Origin: Thiolapillus brandeum
GTDB taxonomy: Bacteria; Pseudomonadota; Gammaproteobacteria; Chromatiales; Chromatiaceae
Length of the DNA: 64,000 nt
Direction of reading: 5' to 3'
Assembly: GCF_000828615.1 (NCBI RefSeq)
Contig: NZ_AP012273.1
Span: 2,480,001 to 2,544,000, forward strand
The first letter of the stretch is position 1. Each line of letters begins with the position of its first letter. Below, one piece after another: positions 32,664-41,239 of the stretch. A program made the position numbers and the translations under genes. The notes beneath the pieces are model-generated. The model worked only from the letters and a program-made list of their open reading frames with translations, made no database searches and had not been told where the DNA came from.

Positions 32664-34634
32664 TCAGGATCCTCCCTGATACTGCAACACCAGGTTTCCC
32701 ACTCCATCTACCTGCGACGACCAGTCATGGGCCAGCCAGGTGCTGGCCACATGTTCAGTAATCAGCGCCGGACCTTCAATCATTTGTCCCACAACAAGCT
32801 GATCACGGGCATAACAGGGCACAGGCTGCGGCTCTCCGGGCACATCACCATAGCCAGCCGCCCCAACCGGCGCATCTGCGGGCGGTGAACAGGGCTGCAC
32901 GTCCACACCGGCACCACGAACACCCAACCGGAGATTCACCAGCTCCAGAGGCAGATCCAGGCGATGCCCATAGCGCCGGGCATGAAGCTGGTGAAACTGC
33001 TGCTGAACGCCATCCATGTTGCTCCAGGGAATATTCAGGGTATAGGACTGGCCGGCATAACGCAGATCCAGGGAGCCCTGGATACTGCATTGCTCCCGGG
33101 GTATTCCTTCAGCTTCCATGGAAGACAGCGCCTCTTCGGAAAGTTTCTGCAGGGCCAGCTCCACCTGCTGCTCTTCCAGATCATCGAGCAGCGCAAGCCA
33201 GGTATGTGACAGTTGCCGTCCGGGAGCCGCTACCAGCATGCCCAGTGCGGAAAGAACACCGCCATGCACGGGGACCATGGCCTGCCTCATCCCCAGGGCC
33301 TCTGCCAGGGCGCAGACATGCAAACCTCCCGCCCCCCCAAAAGATACCAGGGTAAAAGCTGCCGGATCTGAACCCCGTTGCACCGACATGGTGCGCAATG
33401 CTCTGGCCATGTGTTCATTGGCGACACGGATCACTGCCTCGGCTGCCTCTGTTGCTGAACAGCCCATGGGGCGGGCCAGACTTTCCATGGCCTTCCCTGC
33501 GGCATCGACATCCAGCAGCATCCGGCCACCCAGAAAAGCCTCAGGTAACAAGCGCCCCAGAATCAGATTGGCATCGGTAACCGTAGGCCGGGTTCCTCCC
33601 CGGCCATAGCAGGCCGGACCAGGATCGGCACCCGCAGATTCCGGCCCTACGCGCAGCATTCCCCCCTCATCCAGCCAGGCAATGGATCCGCCTCCTGCGC
33701 CTATGGTATGCATATCCACCATGGGCACGGCCACGGGCCAGCCCCCGATATATCCTTCAGTAGTGAGCCGCGGATCACCATCCACCAGCGCCACATCCGT
33801 GGAAGTGCCCCCCATATCAAAGCTCAGCAGTTTTTCCCGGCCCACCAGTTTTCCAAGATGGCTGGCAGCCACCAGACCACCGGCAGGACCGGACAAGAGC
33901 ATACGCACGGCCTGTTCACCGGCCTGATTCGCAGCCACGGTATCACCGGAGCTCTGCATCACCGATAGGCCCGCGCTCTCCAGTCCCTGCTGCAAACGCT
34001 GCAAATACTGCTGCACCAGGGGACCCACCCAGGCATTCAGCCAGGTTGCCATGCCCCTTTCATACTCACCAATCTCGGGCAGCACCCGGGATGAAAGAGA
34101 GACGAACAACTCTTTGGGAAGCGCGGAAGCCAGTTTTTTTTCCGCAGTATCATCCAGCCAGGAGAACAACAGGTTGATGGCGACTGCCTGGGGTTGCTGC
34201 TGTTTCAGCACATTCCCCAGCATTTCCAGATCCCCGCGGGTCACCTCGTCCAGAACTTCCCCCCGGGAAGAAAGACGGCCCCCGGTTTCCAGGCAGCATT
34301 CCGGTACCAGGGGCGGCGCTACCGGCACTGGTTGAAGATCATAAAGGTCCTTGCGGTTCTGCCGTCCAAGACTGAGCATATCGGCAAAACCGTGATTGGT
34401 AATGAGTAGCGTTTTAACCCCCTTTCCTTCCAACACGGCGTTGGTGGCTACGGTAGAGCCATGCACCACACGCAGATCCTGCTGCTCCAGCCCCAACTCC
34501 CGAATACCCTGGAGAATGGCCTGTTCCGGAGCATCGGGAGTGGACAGCAGTTTATGCAGTCTTATATGGCCATCCTGCCAGAGCACAAAATCGGTAAAGG
34601 TTCCCCCGGTATCCACCCCCAGGAACGCCGTCAT
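32664..34634 (-). CDS. hydantoinase A / 5-oxoprolinase-type protein
   Basis: 656 residues with actin-like ATPase domain pattern of HyuA/oxoprolinase: GVDTGGTFTDFVLW, VVHGSTVATNAVLEGKGVKTLLITNHGF, LSFDMGGTSTDVALVDG, GAGGGSIAW and SVGPAC-like RVGPESAGADPGPACYGRGG. No HyuB subunit is near. The ATG at 34634 overlaps the MarR-type stop (ATGA), so it lies in that regulator's operon, opposite an aminotransferase and cupin. It may act on a cyclic amide or amino-acid derivative; the reaction is not determined. Confidence 0.9.
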   Translation of the reverse strand: MTAFLGVDTGGTFTDFVLWQDGHIRLHKLLSTPDAPEQAILQGIRELGLEQQDLRVVHGSTVATNAVLEGKGVKTLLITNHGFADMLSLGRQNRKDLYDLQPVPVAPPLVPECCLETGGRLSSRGEVLDEVTRGDLEMLGNVLKQQQPQAVAINLLFSWLDDTAEKKLASALPKELFVSLSSRVLPEIGEYERGMATWLNAWVGPLVQQYLQRLQQGLESAGLSVMQSSGDTVAANQAGEQAVRMLLSGPAGGLVAASHLGKLVGREKLLSFDMGGTSTDVALVDGDPRLTTEGYIGGWPVAVPMVDMHTIGAGGGSIAWLDEGGMLRVGPESAGADPGPACYGRGGTRPTVTDANLILGRLLPEAFLGGRMLLDVDAAGKAMESLARPMGCSATEAAEAVIRVANEHMARALRTMSVQRGSDPAAFTLVSFGGAGGLHVCALAEALGMRQAMVPVHGGVLSALGMLVAAPGRQLSHTWLALLDDLEEQQVELALQKLSEEALSSMEAEGIPREQCSIQGSLDLRYAGQSYTLNIPWSNMDGVQQQFHQLHARRYGHRLDLPLELVNLRLGVRGAGVDVQPCSPPADAPVGAAGYGDVPGEPQPVPCYARDQLVVGQMIEGPALITEHVASTWLAHDWSSQVDGVGNLVLQYQGGS

Positions 34635-35074
34635 GGCCGTTCCCCCGCGATCAGGGCCATGACCTGCCGCCAACCCAGCTCTGCCTCCGGGCCAGCCCGT
34701 CCAAAGGCCGCGGCCAACTGCCTGCGCTGCTCTCCCGTAAGGGAAGCCTCCAGCCTTGCCCCCTTGGCGGTGAGCTTCAGGCGCTTGCTGCGCCGATCCC
34801 GGGAATCCGTACGCATGGCCACGTAGCCATCATCCACCAGGCGCTTCAGGGGGCGATGCAGATACTGTTTGCTGACTTTCATGATCTCCAGCAGGCCATT
34901 GATGCTGCTCCCGGGATGCCGCCCGACAAAATACAGAATTCGATGATGTACCCGGGAATACCCCAGCCCTGCAAGCCGCTCATCCGGATGGGAGGTAATG
35001 GCCCGAAAGCCAAAATGCAGCAACTCCAGTGCTTCATTCAGCCGGGCCTGATCCTGATTATTTAGGTCAACCAT
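34631..35074 (-). CDS. MarR-family transcriptional regulator
   Basis: 147 residues from the ATG at 35074; a TTG at 35092 is the alternative. Winged-helix sequence: LLHFGFRAITSHPDERLAGLGYSRVHHRILYFVGRHPGSSINGLLEIMKVSKQYLHRPLKRLVDDGYVAMRTDSRDRRSKRLKLTAKG. Its start codon lies within operator 35066-35080, so binding there would block its own expression. A TATAAT box at 35086-35081 implies transcription starting close to this ATG, which could give a leaderless mRNA. Overlaps hydantoinase start. Confidence 0.88.
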   Translation of the reverse strand: MVDLNNQDQARLNEALELLHFGFRAITSHPDERLAGLGYSRVHHRILYFVGRHPGSSINGLLEIMKVSKQYLHRPLKRLVDDGYVAMRTDSRDRRSKRLKLTAKGARLEASLTGEQRRQLAAAFGRAGPEAELGWRQVMALIAGERP

Positions 35075-35080
35075 ATTGAC
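35066..35080. promoter_or_regulatory. palindromic operator 1, probable MarR-family site
   Basis: GTCAACCATATTGAC: GTCAA and TTGAC arms around 5 bases. It covers the ATG of the MarR gene and lies just after its TATAAT box. An almost identical site occurs at 35113-35127. Confidence 0.65.
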
Positions 35081-35112
35081 ATTATAACGCAATCTGGCAG
35101 ACTGGCATATAG

Positions 35113-35127
35113 GTCAACTATATTGAC
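35113..35127. promoter_or_regulatory. palindromic operator 2, probable MarR-family site
   Basis: GTCAACTATATTGAC, differing from operator 1 by one base; identity extends outward to AGGTCAAC-ATATTGACAT in both. It lies 16 bases before the aminotransferase ATG, 47 bases from operator 1, so one regulator could repress both directions. Confidence 0.65.
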
Positions 35128-35143
35128 ATATTGCGAGGTCACA

Positions 35144-36019
35144 ATGGATAAAGGTATCTGCTGGCTGGAAGGCAGGATTCAACCCCTCTCGGAGGCGCGT
35201 ATCTCTGTCATGGATCATGGGCTGTTGTATGGCGACGGCGTATTCGAGGGCGTGCGTTTCTATCATGACACCCCTTTCATGCTCGAGGAACACCTGCAAC
35301 GGCTCCTGGATTCCGCCCGCGCCATTGGCCTGGATTGTCCCTGGCCGCAGCAGACCCTGGTGGATATCGTGGCACAGGTCGTGGCGGCTTTCTCCGACAC
35401 AGAGGGGTATCTGCGCATTCTGCTCACCCGCGGGAAAGGCGCTCTGGGCATAGACCCGCGCTCCTGCTCCCGGCCGCAGCTCATTGTCATTGCCGACCGC
35501 CTGCAAATGATCGCCCCGGAGGTACGCCAACAGGGCGCCGATCTGATCATTGCCGCCACCCGGCGGCTGCCCGTCGATGGTCTGGATCCCCGCATCAAGA
35601 GCCTCAACTACCTGAACCATATCATGGCGCGCATGGAAGCCAATCACGCCGGTGCCCACGAGGCCATCCTGCTCAATGCCCAGGGCAAAGTCACCGAAGG
35701 AACCGCAGACAACCTGTTCCTGGTGAAGAATGGAACACTGCAGACTCCCCCCGTCACCGACGGCGCCCTGGCAGGCATTACGCGCCAGCTCATCCTCGAC
35801 CTGGCCGACAGGGAAAACCTGCCCTGGCGTGAACACAGCCTGGCGCCCTATGACCTGTACACCGCCGATGAATGCTTCCTCACGGGTACCGGGGCAGAGC
35901 TCATTCCCGCAGGCAGTATCGATGGCAGGCCCCTTACTCAATGTCCCGGCCCGGTATTCCGGAAGCTGGCCGCCGGATTCCGCAAACATATCGATACTGT
36001 CTGCAGGAGCAGGACATGA
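35144..36019 (+). CDS. class IV aminotransferase (branched-chain / D-amino-acid type)
   Basis: Pyridoxal-phosphate aminotransferase of 291 residues from the ATG at 35144. Seen: DHGLLYGDGVFEGVRFY, the cofactor Lys in IKSLNYLNHIMARMEA, GKVTEGTADNLFLVKNG and TGTGAELIPAGSIDGRPL. These fit the IlvE/D-amino-acid/PabC superfamily; the branched-chain type is closest by feel, but substrate is not decided. The upstream in-frame extension lies in operator 2. A cupin follows with an ATGA overlap, and the pair is divergent from MarR/hydantoinase, suggesting one regulated amino-acid-type pathway. Confidence 0.88.
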   Translation: MDKGICWLEGRIQPLSEARISVMDHGLLYGDGVFEGVRFYHDTPFMLEEHLQRLLDSARAIGLDCPWPQQTLVDIVAQVVAAFSDTEGYLRILLTRGKGALGIDPRSCSRPQLIVIADRLQMIAPEVRQQGADLIIAATRRLPVDGLDPRIKSLNYLNHIMARMEANHAGAHEAILLNAQGKVTEGTADNLFLVKNGTLQTPPVTDGALAGITRQLILDLADRENLPWREHSLAPYDLYTADECFLTGTGAELIPAGSIDGRPLTQCPGPVFRKLAAGFRKHIDTVCRSRT

Positions 36020-36492
36020 GCAAAGGCCACAGACCCATTGCCGCATTGGACATTCCCCTGCCCCGCCGAACCACAGCCTATCCTCCCCCCTTCGACAGCC
36101 TGGTGGCGGGGCGGCGAAAGCGCAAGCTGGGTGACTACTTCAACCTGAAGAATTTTGGCGTCAATCTGACCATACTGGAACCCGGCGCCGTATCCGCCCT
36201 GGCCCATCATCATTCCCTCCAGGACGAATTCATTCATGTTCTGGAAGGCAACCCCACTCTGATTATTGGTGATTCGGAATACCTGCTCAGTCCCGGTGAC
36301 TGCTGCGGTTTTCCTTCAGGCCAGGGGATTGCGGCCCAACTGGTGAATCATTCGGATCAACCGGCGTCCTTTCTCGAGATCGGCGACAGAACTGCCGAGG
36401 ATGAGGTCGTATATCCCGATGATGATTTGAAGGCGGTTCAACTGCCGGATGGGCGCTGGCAGTTCCTGCACAGGGATGACAGCCCCTACTGA
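36016..36492 (+). CDS. cupin-domain protein
   Basis: 158 residues. Cupin motifs: HHHSLQDEFIHVLEG (metal His/Glu) and later LLSPGDCCGFPSGQGIAAQLVNHSDQPASFLEIGDR. Start ATG overlaps aminotransferase stop (ATGA). Could be an isomerase, oxygenase or binding protein of the same pathway; there is no way to choose from sequence. Confidence 0.88.
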   Translation: MSKGHRPIAALDIPLPRRTTAYPPPFDSLVAGRRKRKLGDYFNLKNFGVNLTILEPGAVSALAHHHSLQDEFIHVLEGNPTLIIGDSEYLLSPGDCCGFPSGQGIAAQLVNHSDQPASFLEIGDRTAEDEVVYPDDDLKAVQLPDGRWQFLHRDDSPY

Positions 36493-36658
36493 ACCCACGG
36501 GATGTTGAACAACCGTGTTTTTCAAAAACCGGCCAAATACCTTCCCCTTGCCGCAATGGCCACCAGCTCCATGATCAATACTTGTAACCGGGGATCAAAC
36601 TGTCTGTTCATGGAAGTTTGCATGCAGCTTCCAGCCACAGACAGTATCATTCAGGATC

Positions 36659-37546
36659 ATGAGCACACCTCTACTCAAAGCCTCAGGCCTTGGCAGAACC
36701 GACCAGGGCAGAATTCGCCTGGTGGATTTCAACCTGTGCCTGGAACGGGGGGAAATCGTCGGTCTGCTGGGGGTGAACGGTGCCGGAAAATCCACGGCCC
36801 TGGCCCTGCTCAGCGGTTCCCTCGCACCCAGCCGGGGTGAAGTCCAGGTTCTGGGAAAAAACCTGCATGGCTCGCCCCGGGCACGGCGGCATATCGGTCT
36901 GCTCCCGGAACGCGCACCCCTGTACCCGCAACTCAGCGTGCAGGAAAACCTCGATTTTGCGGGACGCCTGCGGGGACTCCGGGGAAAAGCCCTTTCCCAG
37001 GCCCGCAAAAAAGTGGTGCGACAACTGGATCTGGGCAGCTTTCAACACCGCCTGTGCAGCCGCCTGTCCCGGGGTATGGCCCAACGCACCGCCATCGCCC
37101 AGGCCCTCATTCATGAACCGGAAATACTGATTCTGGACGAGCCCACCGCCGGTCTGGATCCCTCCCAGGCCCAGGAACTTCGGGATCTCATTGGCCAGGT
37201 GGCTCCCGCCCGCGCCACCCTGCTGGCCAGTCATATTCTGGAAGACATGGAACAGCTTTGTGGCCGGGTCAAGGTACTCAACCAGGGGCGGCAGGTGGCC
37301 CGGCAGCATCTGGACGACACCCACAGTATCCGCGTGCACCTGAGCCGACCACCGGCCCAGGGAACGGATTTCCTGTTGCAACTGCCCGGCATCAGCCAGG
37401 CGCAGCATCAGGGAGATGGCTGGTATCAGCTGGCGCTCACTCAACCCGTGGAGACCCTGGCCCCGCAATTGGCCCCCTGGGGCCTGCTGGCGCTGATCCC
37501 TGCCCGCTACAGCCTCCAGTCCCTGCTTACGGAAAACATCTCATGA
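36659..37546 (+). CDS. ABC transporter ATP-binding protein
   Basis: 295 residues: Walker A in LLGVNGAGKSTALALL, ABC signature LSRGMAQRTAIAQAL (LSRGM in place of LSGGQ), Walker B ILILDEPTAGLDPSQ, H-loop ASHIL. First of four genes, each ending at the start of the next (ATGA or 0-base gap): ATPase, permease, GldG-like, DUF4340. The ATPase/permease/GldG/DUF4340 order is a recurrent bacterial ABC operon. Cargo unknown. 166 bases separate it from the cupin gene and show no terminator. Confidence 0.93.
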   Translation: MSTPLLKASGLGRTDQGRIRLVDFNLCLERGEIVGLLGVNGAGKSTALALLSGSLAPSRGEVQVLGKNLHGSPRARRHIGLLPERAPLYPQLSVQENLDFAGRLRGLRGKALSQARKKVVRQLDLGSFQHRLCSRLSRGMAQRTAIAQALIHEPEILILDEPTAGLDPSQAQELRDLIGQVAPARATLLASHILEDMEQLCGRVKVLNQGRQVARQHLDDTHSIRVHLSRPPAQGTDFLLQLPGISQAQHQGDGWYQLALTQPVETLAPQLAPWGLLALIPARYSLQSLLTENIS

Positions 37547-38277
37547 TCCTGGCCATTGCCATGCGGGAAGTACGCGGCATCTATGTTTCCTTGGTCGGCT
37601 GGGCCGCCCTGGCCGTTGCACAGTTGTTGCTCGCCTGGCTGTTGTTCTCCCAGCTGGAGGTCTATCAGAAAATACTGCCTGGCCTGGTCAAAACCGGCAG
37701 TCCATTAGGCCTGGGCGACCTGGTGATCAGCCCCACTCTGTCATCCACCGCCTTGTTGCTGATCATTCTCATTCCCCTCCTGGGCATGGGCAGCCTGGGA
37801 GACGAAAAGCGCAGTGGCCGTATCCACCTGCTGCTCTCCTCACCGGTTCCGCCTCTGCAACTGGTGCTGGGGAAATGGTTGGGGCTACTGCTGGCAGCGC
37901 TGCCTTTGCTGCTGTTGGCCATAGCCATGGCCATCACTCTAGGCCTGGGCAGTTCCCTGGACATGGGCCGCCTGGCCGCGAGCTTTCTCGGACTGCTGCT
38001 CCTGAGCGCCATGGCCGCAGCCATCACCTTGTGGTTGTCTTCATTGAACGAGCAACCTCTGAGCACCGCCGCCCTGGCCTGGGGCATCATGTTCCTGCTC
38101 TGGCTGCTGGATGCTTCTCCAGCTTCCAGCTTGTCCGTGGCTTCCCTGAACGGACATCTGTCACCATTCTTCCAGGGGCTGGTGCGCAGCAGCGATCTCA
38201 TCTATTTCACGGCCATTTCCCTGGCAGCCCTGGGGCTGTGCACACATCGCCTGTGGCGCATGGGAGGCGGTAGGTAA
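37543..38277 (+). CDS. ABC-2-type permease
   Basis: 244 residues, about six membrane segments (VSLVGWAALAVAQLLLAWLLF, LLLIILIPLLGMGSLG, LGLLLAALPLLLLAIAMAITLGLG and more), with EKRSGRIHLLLSSPV after the second helix as in ABC-2 permeases. The ATG lies in the ATPase stop (ATGA). Immediately followed by the GldG-like gene with no gap. Confidence 0.9.
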   Translation: MILAIAMREVRGIYVSLVGWAALAVAQLLLAWLLFSQLEVYQKILPGLVKTGSPLGLGDLVISPTLSSTALLLIILIPLLGMGSLGDEKRSGRIHLLLSSPVPPLQLVLGKWLGLLLAALPLLLLAIAMAITLGLGSSLDMGRLAASFLGLLLLSAMAAAITLWLSSLNEQPLSTAALAWGIMFLLWLLDASPASSLSVASLNGHLSPFFQGLVRSSDLIYFTAISLAALGLCTHRLWRMGGGR

Positions 38278-39585
38278 ATGAACCTGCGCCATCATCTGCT
38301 GACCCTGCTGGTGTTCCTGACTCTGGGACTGAGCCTGGCCCTGGGACAGTCATGCCAGTTCCAGTGGGACTGGAGCCTCAGCGGCCGCAACCAGCTTCAC
38401 CCGCGCAGCATAGCTTTGCTCAAGCGTCTTGATGCCCCACTCAAAGTCACCGCCTTTGTGCCGGATCACCCGGTGCAGCGGGCCGGTATTCGCGAACTCC
38501 TGGACAAGTACCGGCAGCAGCACCAAGCCATGGAAATACTCTTTGTCGATCCCAGCCAGGACCCGCAACAAGCCCGGGAACTGGGTATACAGCGCACCCC
38601 CCAGTTGCTGCTCGAGTACAAGGGCCGCCGGGAACTCATACCCCAGGCCAATGAACAACTCCTGACCCGCGCCATCAGCCGGCTTGTCCTGAGCAATCGC
38701 GGCTGGATCGCCAGCCTGCAGGGCCATGGCGAAGCCTCCTTGCAGGGACAGCGCAACTATGACCTGGGAAGCTTTGGCGAACTGCTGCGCAACAAAGGAT
38801 ATAAAACCATCGATCTGAACCTGGCCGACATGGGACAGGTTCCCGACAATCTGGATCTGCTGGTACTGGCCTCCCCGGCCACGGAGCTGCCGGAACAGGA
38901 AGCCCGGCTGTTACAGGACTGGATCGATCAGGGAGGCGCCCTGTTGTGGCTGGCCGATGGCAGGATCACGGATTCCCTGGCCGACTACCTGGGCATACAC
39001 TTCCTGCCCGGTACAGTGGTGGATGCCTCAGCCGCAGATCTCGGCATCGACAGTCCCACCGTAGCCGTTGCTCGTCCTGCCCCAAACACGCCTCTGGCCA
39101 AAGACCTCAGCAGCCCGGTGCTCATGCCCGGCGCCCGGGCCATGCAAGGGGAAAACGACACCTGGAATCCAATACCCGTATTGCAGACCGGGCCGCGCAG
39201 CTGGAATGAAACAGGCCGCCTCAAAGGCAGCATCAGCCGGGATGCCCTGGCCGGAGAAACCCGTGGCCCCCTGACCCTGGCTCTGGCCCTGACACCCGGA
39301 AAAAAGACTCCCGGCAATGCCCGGGTACTGGTTACCGGGGATGCCGACTTCCTCAGCAACAGCGTTCTGGGAAATGGCGCCAACCGTGATTTCGGTCTGG
39401 CCGCCATTCACTGGCTGACAGGAAACGACAACCTGGTGGACATTCCGCCTTTCACCCCCCCTGACCGGCAATTGCGCTGGAGTCCCGCCAGTAATGCCCT
39501 GGTGGCCGCCCTGTTCCTGTTTGTCCTGCCCCTGTCGATTGCTGCCACGGGTCTGATTGTGGTCTGGAGGCGCAGACGCCGATGA
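38278..39585 (+). CDS. GldG-family ABC auxiliary protein
   Basis: 435 residues: N-terminal membrane helix (about 7-24), extracytoplasmic domain with LHPRSIALLKRLDAPLKVTAFVPDHPVQRAGIRELLDKYRQQ, ASPATELPEQEARLLQDWIDQGGALLWLADG, and VLVTGDADFLSNSVLG, then a C-terminal membrane helix (ALVAALFLFVLPLSIAATGLIVVWRRRRR). GldG is part of gliding or exporter ABC systems in Bacteroidetes; in proteobacteria the role is undefined. Starts the base after the permease stop. Confidence 0.88.
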   Translation: MNLRHHLLTLLVFLTLGLSLALGQSCQFQWDWSLSGRNQLHPRSIALLKRLDAPLKVTAFVPDHPVQRAGIRELLDKYRQQHQAMEILFVDPSQDPQQARELGIQRTPQLLLEYKGRRELIPQANEQLLTRAISRLVLSNRGWIASLQGHGEASLQGQRNYDLGSFGELLRNKGYKTIDLNLADMGQVPDNLDLLVLASPATELPEQEARLLQDWIDQGGALLWLADGRITDSLADYLGIHFLPGTVVDASAADLGIDSPTVAVARPAPNTPLAKDLSSPVLMPGARAMQGENDTWNPIPVLQTGPRSWNETGRLKGSISRDALAGETRGPLTLALALTPGKKTPGNARVLVTGDADFLSNSVLGNGANRDFGLAAIHWLTGNDNLVDIPPFTPPDRQLRWSPASNALVAALFLFVLPLSIAATGLIVVWRRRRR

Positions 39586-40058
39586 GTCCCGTGATTCGTG
39601 CCAACTGGTGGTTGTCCGGGCTTGCGGTGCTGCTGGCTATTGCCTCCTGGTGGTGCCAGCAGAACAGCAGCCCCGCACCTCCAACCGTCACTGGTCTGCT
39701 GCCGGATCAGATCTCTCAGGTACACATACTGCGGGACGGCAAACCGGTGGCCCACCTCGAAAAGCAGGAGCAGGTCTGGAAATGGCTCCCTTCCGGTGAA
39801 CCCCTGAAGGATCAGGAGTGGCTGGACAAGATCCTGCACTTTGCTGAACTGCCCAGCCTGCACCATTTTCCTGTGGACGAGTCCCGGCTCACCGACTTTG
39901 GTCTCAAACCTCCCCGTTATACCCTGGTGCTGGATGGCCAGTCTCTGGAACTGGGGAGTCTGGATCCTGCCAGCGGTCTGCGTTACCTGCGGGTGGGATC
40001 CAGCATCCATCTCATCACCGACAGCTACACTCATCTGCTGTCCCGGAAGGCCCCCTGA
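39582..40058 (+). CDS. DUF4340 protein
   Basis: 158 residues, one N-terminal membrane helix (about 9-24), then a beta-rich domain: QISQVHILRDGKPVAHLEKQEQVWKWLPSGEPLK, LTDFGLKPPRYTLVLDGQSLELG. Matches the DUF4340 accessory of GldG-type ABC operons, shorter than many. Overlaps both neighbours (ATGA with GldG; one base with mutM). Confidence 0.85.
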   Translation: MSPVIRANWWLSGLAVLLAIASWWCQQNSSPAPPTVTGLLPDQISQVHILRDGKPVAHLEKQEQVWKWLPSGEPLKDQEWLDKILHFAELPSLHHFPVDESRLTDFGLKPPRYTLVLDGQSLELGSLDPASGLRYLRVGSSIHLITDSYTHLLSRKAP

Positions 40059-40870
40059 TGCCCGAGCTTCCCGAGGTGGAAACCACCCGCCGGGGCATAG
40101 CCCCTCATGTCCTGGGCAGGCGGGTCAGCCAGGTCTGCATACGCCAGCCGCGCCTGCGCTGGCCGGTACCGGGGGCACTGACCGAAATTCTGCCCCGGCG
40201 CAAACTCATGACTCTGAACCGGCGCGGCAAGTATCTGTTGTTGGGATTCACTCACGGCACCCTGATCCTGCATCTGGGCATGTCCGGCAGCCTGAGGGTT
40301 CTGCCCAGGGAAACGCCTGCTGAAAAACACGATCATTTCGACCTGATATTCGGGCCGCTGTGCCTGCGTCTGCACGACCCCCGCCGCTTTGGCGCGGTAC
40401 TGTGGACGGAACAGCCGGTGGCCGAACACCCTCTGCTTGCCCATCTGGGACCGGAGCCCCTTGGCGAGGCTTTCACCGGCCGGCATCTGTTCGACCAGTC
40501 CCGCAACCGGAAAGTGACCGTGAAACAGTTCATCATGGACGGCAGAACCGTAGTGGGGGTGGGAAATATCTACGCCAACGAAGCCCTGTTCCGGGCGGGC
40601 ATCTCGCCCATGCGCGCCTGCGGCCGGATCTCAGCCCAACGGTATGAACGGCTGGCCCGGAGCATCAAGGATATCCTGACCACGGCCATCGAATGCGGCG
40701 GCACCACCCTCCAGGATTTTCTGCAGGCAGACGGCAAGCCCGGCTACTTCAGCCAGGAACTCCAGGTATATGGCCATGCCGGAGAACCCTGCCCTGTCTG
40801 CACTTCCATCATTCGCCACAGGCTCATCGGGCAACGCTCCAGTTACTATTGCAGCCGTTGTCAACACTAA
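40058..40870 (+). CDS. mutM: formamidopyrimidine-DNA glycosylase
   Basis: Removes 8-oxoguanine and cleaves the AP site. 270 residues starting MPELPEVE (catalytic Pro/Glu), with HLGMSGSLRV, the helix-two-turn-helix region NIYANEALFRAGISPMRACG and C-terminal zinc finger CPVCTSIIRHRLIGQRSSYYCSRC. Overlaps DUF4340 by one base. Repeat B2 abuts its stop codon. Confidence 0.96.
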   Translation: MPELPEVETTRRGIAPHVLGRRVSQVCIRQPRLRWPVPGALTEILPRRKLMTLNRRGKYLLLGFTHGTLILHLGMSGSLRVLPRETPAEKHDHFDLIFGPLCLRLHDPRRFGAVLWTEQPVAEHPLLAHLGPEPLGEAFTGRHLFDQSRNRKVTVKQFIMDGRTVVGVGNIYANEALFRAGISPMRACGRISAQRYERLARSIKDILTTAIECGGTTLQDFLQADGKPGYFSQELQVYGHAGEPCPVCTSIIRHRLIGQRSSYYCSRCQH

Positions 40871-41023
40871 AGGCTGTTGAAAAACACCATTTTTCGGCAG
40901 ACTGATTGCCGCACAAGGATGTGCGGCCATTTTCAATGGCCATAAGTCATTGAAAATGGAGGAAAGACAAAATCGTGTTTGTCTTTCCGAGTTGAAAAAG
41001 CCCATGGAAGGGCTTTTTCAACA
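40870..41023 (+). repeat. dispersed palindromic repeat B, longest copy (2)
   Basis: Full copy with a 32-base insertion relative to B1 (6481-6600). Contains three stems: ATTTTCAATG/CATTGAAAAT, GGAAAGACAAA/TTTGTCTTTCC, and GTTGAAAAAGCCC (40991-41003) with GGGCTTTTTCAAC (41010-41022), the last a good terminator-like hairpin. It abuts the mutM stop, so it may end that transcript. Bases 41024-41239 hold no gene I can support. Confidence 0.88.
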
Positions 41024-41239
41024 TCTTGCTAAGCCGCCGACGGTTCCCATGCCCCGAATGTCGAGCCTGCTAAACTTTGTAACCAACAAAAATTTTGGGG
41101 CCCGGAAGATGGCATTGGCTCGCTTCATCGGGCGGGTATCGGTTGCTTTATCGGTTCAAAGTGCAGTAGAAGATTGTGGATAGGCGTATTTTCGCATGAA
41201 CGAGGAATTTTTCAGGGTTGCCCCAGGGAGAAACAGAAT

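Noticed and set aside
40950-41183. 77-residue frame after mutM
   Set aside because: Mostly inside repeat B2; no homology, no ribosome site.
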